DNA of 11,256 bases from NCBI GenBank assembly GCA_017618935.1, contig JAFZTG010000230.1:1-11256 (forward strand). Direction: 5' to 3'. The position numbers and the translations under genes were made by a program. Below the pieces are notes generated by a model that was not told the origin of the DNA, searched no databases, and worked only from the letters and a program-made list of their open reading frames with translations. This document shows, in pieces, positions 5,984-11,256 of this stretch. How positions within the stretch are numbered: the first letter of the stretch is position 1; every line of letters starts with the position of its first letter. Origin of the DNA: Bacteroidales bacterium. Its GTDB lineage: Bacteria > Bacteroidota > Bacteroidia > Bacteroidales > UBA1715.

Positions 5984-8542
5984 TTATTCACTTGTTGTTG
6001 ATTTGTAGATTGCGTACCCAATGCCACCTACCACCAATAATCCACCACCGATGATGGCGACTTTTTTGAAAGTGCCGTTGCCGTCGTTGTTCACGTCGGT
6101 CGGCACATTCTCCATCTCCTCGTTTTTCGGTGTAATCATATTTTTCACGGTTGTGGTTACGATTGCCTTTGCCGTGTCTTTTATATTTGAGTTCGCAAAC
6201 TTTTCTTTCGCATTGCTGACAAGTTTTTTTGACGAGTTGACAATTTTGTCTTTCGCTTTTGTCGCCACCGTTTTCGCCAATTCCTTGACTTTGCCACTCG
6301 CAAAGATTGATTTCAGTTTTGAGAGTATTCCTGCCAAGATTCCACTTGCCGAAGCCGAGCCACTTGCTATGGTTGCCGTAGCCACCACGCCAAGCCCTGC
6401 AAATTGCACGTAGCCGTTTTCAATAAGCCCGAACAATCCGTTTACGGCAGTTTCCTGTATCACGTCAACTTCCGTTTTCGTTTCCGAGTAGGTCACGTTC
6501 GGGTCGTTGGTCGATGTCGCACCCTGCTTTTTCAGTTCGGCTTCATCTTCGTCGTACATTTTGCTGATGTTCTTTTGGTTTTTGAGGGCTGTTTCTTTCA
6601 GCGTGTCCTTGCTGAACGTGTCGCCACCTTTCCAAACCTTTTTAGAACCCTTTTGCAGGTATTTTACAAGTTTTGATTCCTTGCCACCTATCTTTGTGAA
6701 CGCATTACGCAACTTTTCGTAGCATTCTTTCGATTTCTTGTATAAATCCGATGTCAGCCCCATCTGTAACGCTTCCGTTTCCGAGAGTGTTGCAGGGTAC
6801 ATTCGCTCTGCCATCTTGAACATATTCAAACTGCAAGCCATTAGGATTATGGCACGGCACACAAGCGTTATGGGATTGTATTTGATAACGAACTTTACAA
6901 TCTTCTTGACTGCCTTTTTGATTGCGTTGCCTGTCTTTTTTGCAACTTTTGCCGTTGTCTTTGCAACTGCTTTGGTCGCTTTTACCGTTGCTTTGACAGG
7001 TGCAGTGACAGCCTTTTTCGTAACCTTGACAACTGCCTTTCCTGCTTTCTTTACGGCACTTTTCACGTTTTTGAATAGTTTCTTGCCGTTTAGCGTGTTT
7101 TGTTCAGCTTCGATGAGTTTAGCCAACACCTGTTTTTGTTTGGCGTTGTCGGTCGTTTGATATGCCTTTTTAAGGTTTGATATGGTCTTGCTTGCTTTTG
7201 CAAGTCGCTTTACCTGTTGCTTCTGTTGTTTCGTCTTTTTTGAGAACAACGCTCCGAGTTGGTCTTCCACGTTGTCGTACTGCTCGTTGGTAAGTCCAAT
7301 GCCACAAAGCGTGTTTACGGCACTTTCGTTGTCCCAATTGCCGAGAGCGTAGCCAAGCACGCCCATCACGTTCTCAAACTCCGAATTGTCATCGACGTAT
7401 GCCAACGGATTCTCCGACACCTGTTTGATTTTCTTTGCAATGAGCGACTTCGCTTCTGCCTTGTTCTTTTGCTTAAGATTACGAAAAAACGCTTTGCGTC
7501 GGTTTTGTCTGCGAAGCGTTCCCAACGATTGCAGGTACATTCCGTATTCATCGTCGCTCAATCCGTCGCCCGATAGCCGTGTGAGAACTGCTTCGTACGT
7601 TTCGGGATCGTCGATGTTGCCTATGGCATATTCAAGCGAACCGAGAATTTTATGTTCCTCGCTTTTCGTGGTGAAATACTCCTTTGGATTTGATTCCAAA
7701 ACCCGTTTGGTGCGTATAAGGTAGTTTTTAATCGCATTCGTGTCTGCTCCGTTCAACGATTCGGCAAAATCGACACCCTGCAACAGGTTTTGCAGTTCTG
7801 TGTCGATTCCGCCCAAACCGTTTACACTTGCGATGTTTTGTGTAATGACTTTCGTTTTATGGGTTTCTCCGTTTGTTACGTTTTGTTTATGGATTTTTCG
7901 GCTTTGTCCTATTTTCTTACGGATTATTGCCTTTTGTTTATTGAAATATGGATTTGAACTAACGATTTTATTAGCGTCGTTAGATATATTCATATTTTGG
8001 TGCAGTTTCTTCACTTGATTGAAAAAGCCGTTACGGTTCTTTTTCGCCTTGACAACTTGCTTGATACCATTGACGGTGTCGATAGTCCCCACTTGTGTGT
8101 GGGTTTCATCGTCGTAATCGTCGCCAATTTCAAGTTCATCATCGTCGCCTGCAATGCCCAAGTCAACCACGCCCACGTTCGCCATACGGGTTTCCTCGTT
8201 TGCCATATCTTCCAATGCCTGTTCACGGTTGGGCGTGTCCCATTGGGTAAGCACGTAGCCCAACATTTTGGAAAATGTTTCTGGGTTTTGATAGCCACAA
8301 ATTGCCTGTGGATAACGGTCAACTACAGATTTTGTGCGTAACAGGTAGGCACGTAGTTTTTCAGTGTCTTCCACGCTTCCGTCGCCCTTGATGCCAAGCA
8401 GGTCGTAACCGTTCATCACGGTGTCAATATCGTCGATTACGTCGGACGTGTAGCCGTTCATAACCGTGCCGACGAACGAGAGAACCTGCGTTTCCTGTTC
8501 GTCAATGCCGTCGAGAAATTGTATGGGAATACCGTTCATCAT
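5984..8542 (-). CDS. Large multi-domain virion-type protein: helical repeats, H1-like region, membrane segments
   Basis: I take the ATG at 8542, which overlaps the upstream stop as TAATG (852 aa); an ATG at 8584 would add 14 residues. Three related helical repeats are visible at about 62-112, 271-323 and 365-415. Repeats 1 and 2 share YL[LI]RTK plus a VL/SVV helix and a Gly-Tyr/Ala segment; repeat 3 keeps GYALGNW. Residues about 486-550 are a Lys/Ala/Val repeat region like histone H1 tails (KKAVTAPVKATVKATKAVAK). Hydrophobic segments lie at about 556-575, 713-740 and 828-846, the last ending GGIGYAIYKS. The motif [VL]NG recurs far more than I would expect. A genome-membrane bridging or injection protein, or a polyprotein precursor, would fit. 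A tape-measure protein is the main alternative but no tail genes accompany it. Confidence 0.65.
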   Translation of the reverse strand: MMNGIPIQFLDGIDEQETQVLSFVGTVMNGYTSDVIDDIDTVMNGYDLLGIKGDGSVEDTEKLRAYLLRTKSVVDRYPQAICGYQNPETFSKMLGYVLTQWDTPNREQALEDMANEETRMANVGVVDLGIAGDDDELEIGDDYDDETHTQVGTIDTVNGIKQVVKAKKNRNGFFNQVKKLHQNMNISNDANKIVSSNPYFNKQKAIIRKKIGQSRKIHKQNVTNGETHKTKVITQNIASVNGLGGIDTELQNLLQGVDFAESLNGADTNAIKNYLIRTKRVLESNPKEYFTTKSEEHKILGSLEYAIGNIDDPETYEAVLTRLSGDGLSDDEYGMYLQSLGTLRRQNRRKAFFRNLKQKNKAEAKSLIAKKIKQVSENPLAYVDDNSEFENVMGVLGYALGNWDNESAVNTLCGIGLTNEQYDNVEDQLGALFSKKTKQQKQQVKRLAKASKTISNLKKAYQTTDNAKQKQVLAKLIEAEQNTLNGKKLFKNVKSAVKKAGKAVVKVTKKAVTAPVKATVKATKAVAKTTAKVAKKTGNAIKKAVKKIVKFVIKYNPITLVCRAIILMACSLNMFKMAERMYPATLSETEALQMGLTSDLYKKSKECYEKLRNAFTKIGGKESKLVKYLQKGSKKVWKGGDTFSKDTLKETALKNQKNISKMYDEDEAELKKQGATSTNDPNVTYSETKTEVDVIQETAVNGLFGLIENGYVQFAGLGVVATATIASGSASASGILAGILSKLKSIFASGKVKELAKTVATKAKDKIVNSSKKLVSNAKEKFANSNIKDTAKAIVTTTVKNMITPKNEEMENVPTDVNNDGNGTFKKVAIIGGGLLVVGGIGYAIYKSTTSE

Positions 8543-9600
8543 TAGAAATCCATTGTTTTTGAGGGTGGTTTTTCCGAAAAGCATTTATCAAGAACAGGGT
8601 CGCAAACCTTGTATCCTGCACCTGTTGGGACTATCACATAAACGTGTTGGAAGTTTTCACGACCGTGATATGCTGCCACTCTGAATTTATAGGGAATACC
8701 CAAATTCGTGAGGATTGAGCCAATCAGCGTCGCAAAACAATCACAATCACCCTTTCTGTCCCAAAGTGTTCGGAGCGGTCTGCGTACCTGTTCTGTAGTG
8801 ATATTGTCTTGTTCGTATTGAATATAGTTATATACAAAGTTGAAAATGCTTTGGAGTGTTGCGTCGAGCGTGTTTCTGCGTAACTTTTGAGCAAGCATTT
8901 TTGTGTCGGGTGCAAATTCCTTTACCACCTTTTTCATAAGTGCCACCGTGTCCTCAACGCCACCGTTGGGGAACACTATCATATTTCGGTTGTATAGTTC
9001 CGACTTTGGTGGAATATACATTTCGTAGTCCTTGAACGGTTTTAGGTTGCGTGGTCGTGAAGCCACCAATCCAAGTCCTTTCACGTTGCCCGACGGGTCG
9101 AATTTTGTCGCCTCGCCAAACTTTTGAGTGAATCGGCAGATAATGGAGTTGTTGAGTATAAATCGAATGTCGGCACTCAAATAGGAAACAATCGTGCTGA
9201 AATTCTGCGTTGTGATAAGCGTTGAAATCGCTTGACCTGCACATTTCACAAGATTGCTCAATGGTATGGCAACCGTAAGCCCTGCCAGTGTGTTGGATTT
9301 GTATTTTTCAATTTTTACGGTTTTGCTATTGGGTTGCAAACTGCCGACCTCGTTGCCGTTGTACTTTATAATGATGTTCGACAATCCGATGGTCACTTCC
9401 TTGTCGGTCTTGTTTTCAAACACGATAGCCAATGGAATGTGGAGATTTCCGTTTTTGAACGAGATTCTTTTCAGTCCACCGTCAATTTTTGGCGTACAAA
9501 CAAGTTGGTCGGCAAAGTCGAAGAGCGACAGACCTTTCCCAACGACATATATGCCACCCCCGAAAAGTAACCAACCAAGTATTTTTAATCCTTTGCCCAT
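8542..9600 (-). CDS. Membrane-anchored LEA14-like plus transglutaminase-like cysteine protease protein
   Basis: The ATG at 9600 gives 352 residues; a longer form needs TTG. Residues 5-25 are a membrane anchor (LKILGWLLFGGGIYVVGKGL). Residues about 40-110 read like an LEA_2 (LEA14-like) beta domain: LHIPLAIVFENKTDKEVTIG, then IIIKYNGNEVGSL. The C-terminal region is a transglutaminase-like core: GDCDCFATLIGSILTNLGIP with candidate catalytic Cys286, His319 in FQHVYV and Asp334 in KVCDPVLD. This Cys-His-Asp order is the known arrangement for that superfamily, whose members include peptidases and peptidoglycan-linked enzymes. The anchor places the enzyme on a membrane, and the next gene overlaps it by one base. 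Roles in virion maturation or cell-wall passage are inferred; the substrate is not visible. Confidence 0.75.
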   Translation of the reverse strand: MGKGLKILGWLLFGGGIYVVGKGLSLFDFADQLVCTPKIDGGLKRISFKNGNLHIPLAIVFENKTDKEVTIGLSNIIIKYNGNEVGSLQPNSKTVKIEKYKSNTLAGLTVAIPLSNLVKCAGQAISTLITTQNFSTIVSYLSADIRFILNNSIICRFTQKFGEATKFDPSGNVKGLGLVASRPRNLKPFKDYEMYIPPKSELYNRNMIVFPNGGVEDTVALMKKVVKEFAPDTKMLAQKLRRNTLDATLQSIFNFVYNYIQYEQDNITTEQVRRPLRTLWDRKGDCDCFATLIGSILTNLGIPYKFRVAAYHGRENFQHVYVIVPTGAGYKVCDPVLDKCFSEKPPSKTMDF

Positions 9601-9615
9601 TAAATTTTTAATTTG

Positions 9616-9640
9616 ACAGGGCAATGTTACAACAGGGCAA
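9616..9640. repeat. Direct repeat of ACAGGGCAA at 16-bp spacing
   Basis: Two identical 9-mers flank the seven bases TGTTACA. They sit directly before the first gene of the structural array, where a regulator or initiation site would be expected. Function unknown. Confidence 0.5.
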
Positions 9641-9653
9641 AAGCGTGAAATCG

Positions 9654-9679
9654 GGGTTTGTTAGGGTTTGTCGGGTTTT
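9654..9679. repeat. Iterated GGGTTTG words, 9-10 bp apart
   Basis: GGGTTTG at 9654-9660 and 9664-9670, and GGGTTTT at 9673-9679, place the same face of the helix three times in a row. Protein-binding iterons are one possibility; simple-sequence drift is another. Confidence 0.35.
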
Positions 9680-9722
9680 CTACACGATAAAACGTGTTTT
9701 TGAGGGATTCTTTGTTATAGAC

Positions 9723-9744
9723 AAAAACAGGTTACGTAACCTGT
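9723..9744 (-). terminator. 18-bp perfect palindrome with T-tract, likely terminator
   Basis: ACAGGTTACGTAACCTGT is perfectly self-complementary at 9727-9744. On the minus strand it is followed by TTTTTG, giving a hairpin of about seven pairs with an ACGT loop plus a short T-tract, 43 bases after the stop of the acidic orphan gene. Perfect symmetry would also suit an operator for a dimeric regulator just upstream of the structural array; the two roles are not exclusive. Confidence 0.6.
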
Positions 9745-9787
9745 GTTGCTAAATTTGTCGCAAAATTTGAAACTGATTTACCGTGTT

Positions 9788-10186
9788 TTATTTGTCAAAG
9801 GGCAAATCATCGTAATTATGGTCATACCTTACGCCTTTATAATCACGTTCTCGTAACCATTGGAGTAATGTCAAATCTCGGTCAATAAAACCTAAATTTT
9901 TTAGATTGGCATTTAACGCTTCTGAAAGCGTCATAGTATGAAATTCTTCATCATAATTTCCTTCTGTTCCGTGACCAACAATGTATTCCTCATATTGACA
10001 TCTCACAATGTATATCAAATCTTCATTGTCGCCTTCCCACATCACAAGGTCATTTGCGAAAGTGAATACATTTTCTTGTTTATACTTTTGTTTCTCAAAA
10101 AATTCTTTTTCATTTTCGGAAACATAATTTCCTTCCATTGCCGAAAATAATTCGTCATCCATTTTGATTAGTTTATGTTCTGCCAT
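9788..10186 (-). CDS. Acidic orphan protein, moron-like
   Basis: A 132-residue protein of unknown family. The ATG at 10186 is chosen because AAGGAGG lies four bases upstream; a longer in-frame version (from 10282) would read through the -7 element and is unlikely. About 30 of 132 residues are Asp or Glu against about 14 Lys or Arg, so the protein is strongly acidic. It is soluble with no signal or membrane segment. Aromatic-acidic stretches are MWEGDNEDLIYIVRCQYEEY and RYDHNYDDLPFDK. Base and codon use is clearly richer in A/T than the flanking virion genes, and the gene has its own -7 element, Shine-Dalgarno and terminator. This points to an independently acquired and independently expressed gene. 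An acidic accessory protein (for example an inhibitor or DNA mimic) is only a speculation. Confidence 0.65.
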   Translation of the reverse strand: MAEHKLIKMDDELFSAMEGNYVSENEKEFFEKQKYKQENVFTFANDLVMWEGDNEDLIYIVRCQYEEYIVGHGTEGNYDEEFHTMTLSEALNANLKNLGFIDRDLTLLQWLRERDYKGVRYDHNYDDLPFDK

Positions 10187-10190
10187 AACT

Positions 10191-10197
10191 CCTCCTT
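10191..10197 (-). promoter_or_regulatory. Canonical Shine-Dalgarno of the acidic orphan gene
   Basis: AAGGAGG stands four bases before ATG 10186. Most other genes here have A-rich leaders and no such site, so it both fixes the start and sets this gene apart. Confidence 0.8.
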
Positions 10198-10229
10198 TTC
10201 TTACATAGTTTTTCCCACATTTATTTATA

Positions 10230-10237
10230 CAAATATA
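10230..10237 (-). promoter_or_regulatory. Bacteroidota-type -7 element TATATTTG
   Basis: On the minus strand TATATTTG matches the Bacteroidetes -7 consensus TAnnTTTG exactly, with a leader of roughly 35-40 bases to ATG 10186. A TTTG exists 13 bases upstream, but the usual 19-21 base spacing to a -33 TTTG is not met, so the promoter is only half supported. Confidence 0.5.
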
Positions 10238-10282
10238 CCCCAAAAAAATACAAAAAATTTTCCGAATAGAAATCCATTTCAT

Positions 10283-10484
10283 AAAAAAAGCTTTGAATTG
10301 CGTAGGGTTTCGGCTATTGGGTGGTTCCTAAGGCTTCATAAATAACACAAATTCCCCTAATAGCAAGAACTATTAAGGGAATAACAAACAGATAAAACGT
10401 ATAAAATACTTTAATTTTGATTTACAGTATTTTAATTTTTAATAACGAATTAAAAACTTGCTTAATACAAATGTCCTTTATACA
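10283..10484. other. AT-rich intergenic region
   Basis: About 200 bases with no convincing gene. They hold the 13-bp-stem hairpin at 10351-10382, an imperfect AATACT/AGTATT dyad around 10405-10432, and A/T runs. It separates the lysis-type pair from the acidic orphan gene. I see no attachment-site duplication or tRNA fragment. Confidence 0.6.
10351..10382 (-). terminator. Strong hairpin downstream of the spanin-like gene
   Basis: Arms 10370-10382 and 10351-10363 pair over 13 positions (one G-U pair on the minus-strand RNA) around a six-base loop, core ATTCCC/GGGAAT. It is followed on the minus strand by TTGTGTTATTT, a diluted T-tract. It lies about 100 bases after the spanin-like gene, so it probably ends that transcript; the weak T-tract keeps this below certainty. 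Confidence 0.6.
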
Positions 10485-11006
10485 CTAAAATCTCCACCCA
10501 CCCCCTATACACACGCCCAATCCGTTGCTCATTTGTTGGTGCGAAATGTCATAACCGACGAAATAACCACCTGTAATTCCCCAATGCCATCGTTTGGGCT
10601 TTTGTATTATTGTGTTCGTTATGGTTGTTTCGTGCTTTGAGTACGAGAAATGTATGCTATCGAGCATTGGCTGATAGCCCGACACAAACGCATTGTAGCA
10701 AATTGTGTCAGCGTTTTGGATTGCCGTGTCGGTAAATTGTGCCGTTTCTATGGGGATTTCAACGGCAACCAATACGCTATCGGTGGTTTGGAGCGTGTCA
10801 ACTTTGGTTCTGTACACGTATCGCACCACTTCCACAGGTTGCAGTGAGTGAATGGTGTCGTGTGTGACAACGGTTACCGTGTCGGTAACGGTTTCTGTGT
10901 TTTGTTTTTCGCTCAATTCGCCTATGTAAAACCCACTTGTCCACGCCAAAAGCACAAGCAGGATTAAGGAGAAAAGCAAGTCGTTTCGTGTTTCTTTTTC
11001 TTCCAT
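10485..11006 (-). CDS. Spanin-like envelope protein (resembles DUF6808-type phage proteins)
   Basis: A 173-residue protein. Residues about 9-30 are a membrane anchor (LLFSLILLVLLAWTSGFYIG). A long Thr/Val/Asp-rich stretch follows (TVTDTVTVVTHDTIHSLQ), then YRTKVDTLQTTDSVLVAVEI. The segment YNAFVSGYQPMLDSIHFSYS resembles, from memory, Bacteroidota phage proteins annotated DUF6808. The C-terminus (WHWGITGGYFVG, ending GVCIGGGWRF) looks like amphipathic beta strands with a terminal Phe, as in outer-membrane proteins. An inner-membrane anchor, periplasmic spacer and outer-membrane-type end would suit a spanin that disrupts the envelope at lysis, or a host-surface modifier. The start shares one base with the stop of the upstream gene (TGATG), so they form a coupled pair. 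Confidence 0.65.
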   Translation of the reverse strand: MEEKETRNDLLFSLILLVLLAWTSGFYIGELSEKQNTETVTDTVTVVTHDTIHSLQPVEVVRYVYRTKVDTLQTTDSVLVAVEIPIETAQFTDTAIQNADTICYNAFVSGYQPMLDSIHFSYSKHETTITNTIIQKPKRWHWGITGGYFVGYDISHQQMSNGLGVCIGGGWRF

Positions 11007-11256
11007 CAGTCGAGGTATTTTAAGAACAATCTTTGGTCGGCAAAGTAACTCTCCACAATCGGCATAATTTCCTGTGAACGCTCTCGCAAGTAATCACCAA
11101 GTTTCCTTGTGCAGTACAACTCAAGCGTGTCGCCATTGGAAATGAGTTTGTCGGCTTCACGCAGGGCGTTCACGTTTTCGTGGAGATTGACGGCTTCCAA
11201 CATTTTCCGCAGACATTCAAGGTGTTTTCGTGGCATTCGCAAGTCGCTTTCTTCGC
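11006..11256 (-). CDS. Small helical protein, truncated at the window edge
   Basis: At least 76 residues from an ATG at 11236, but the frame stays open to the window end with plausible residues (EESDLR before the Met), so the real start probably lies outside. It looks soluble and alpha-helical (HLECLRKMLEAVNLHENVNA, then YLRERSQEIMPIVESYFADQ) with no signal or membrane segment. It is coupled by TGATG to the spanin-like gene, suggesting co-expression with lysis-stage genes. The family is not recognised. Confidence 0.55.
   Translation of the reverse strand, partial: EESDLRMPRKHLECLRKMLEAVNLHENVNALREADKLISNGDTLELYCTRKLGDYLRERSQEIMPIVESYFADQRLFLKYLD

Larger units (their letters stand above)
9601..9787. 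other. Noncoding control region between acidic orphan gene and structural operon
   Basis: These 187 bases hold no convincing gene. They contain the palindromic terminator of the orphan gene (9723-9744), a row of GGGTTTG-type words at 9654, 9664 and 9673 spaced about one helical turn, and two copies of ACAGGGCAA at 9616-9624 and 9632-9640. A weak -7-like TAACATTG lies on the minus strand near 9621-9628 without a matching -33 TTTG. It is the natural place for the promoter of the 352-aa to fibre gene array. Confidence 0.5.

Noticed and set aside
6021..7160. Hydrophobic plus-strand ORFs resembling membrane proteins
   Set aside because: The Phe/Val/Ala-rich sequence is what results from reading Lys/Ala-rich codons of the 852-aa gene in reverse.
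5984..8542. Tape-measure protein identity for the 852-aa gene
   Set aside because: Length and hydrophobic segments allow it, but no tail tube, chaperone or baseplate gene accompanies it and the neighbours are small membrane proteins; kept as an alternative only.
10187..10282. Longer start (ATG 10282) for the acidic orphan gene
   Set aside because: The extension is encoded by the -7 element and leader, and the canonical Shine-Dalgarno serves ATG 10186.
9601..10484. CRISPR array, tRNA or attachment site in the noncoding regions
   Set aside because: The repeats are short, few and without spacer regularity; no cloverleaf or tRNA 3' end and no long direct repeat was found.

Overview
The window is almost entirely a minus-strand gene array, transcribed from high to low coordinates and tightly packed (overlaps of 1-11 nt or gaps up to about 80 nt). 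The host is most likely a member of Bacteroidota. Start codons mostly follow A-rich stretches instead of Shine-Dalgarno sequences, one upstream region carries a perfect TAnnTTTG -7 element, and the lysis-type membrane protein resembles families common in Bacteroidota phages. No tRNA, rRNA, IS element, integrase or CRISPR array was seen. Names rest on sequence reading alone.

Layout in transcription order. (1) 11256-10485: a small helical protein, truncated by the window edge, and a spanin-like protein with an N-terminal membrane anchor, an extended periplasmic-type stretch and a beta-strand-like C-terminus. (2) 10484-9601: an AT-rich region with two noncoding gaps around one acidic orphan gene, which has its own -7 element, a canonical Shine-Dalgarno and a terminator-like palindrome, so it looks like a moron. 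(3) 9600-4990: a membrane-protein block. It contains a membrane-anchored LEA14-like plus transglutaminase-like cysteine protease protein (352 aa), an 852-aa protein with triplicated helical repeats, a histone-H1-like Lys/Ala region and three hydrophobic segments, a 132-aa peptidoglycan-binding protein with one membrane segment, and a 181-aa multi-membrane-segment protein. (4) 4958-1767: five consecutive beta-rich proteins (208, 423, 119, 163, 122 aa) that look like capsid, penton or spike components. An intrinsic terminator sits directly after the 208-aa gene. (5) 1761-1: a coiled-coil protein (355 aa) and the 5' part of a fibre-like protein that runs off the window.

Taken together this looks like the structural and entry module of a virus of Bacteroidota. 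No tail tube, tape measure, portal, terminase or baseplate gene is recognisable. Several small membrane proteins and several small beta-rich proteins are. That combination fits a tailless, membrane-containing icosahedral virus better than a tailed phage, and I know of no well-characterised member with this exact gene set. The packaging ATPase and replication genes that would settle the matter are not in the window. Proposed division of labour: beta-rich proteins build the shell and vertices, the fibre-like protein contacts the host, the peptidoglycan-binding and cysteine-protease membrane proteins serve entry or maturation, the Lys/Ala-rich protein may sit between membrane and genome, and the spanin-like protein serves lysis.
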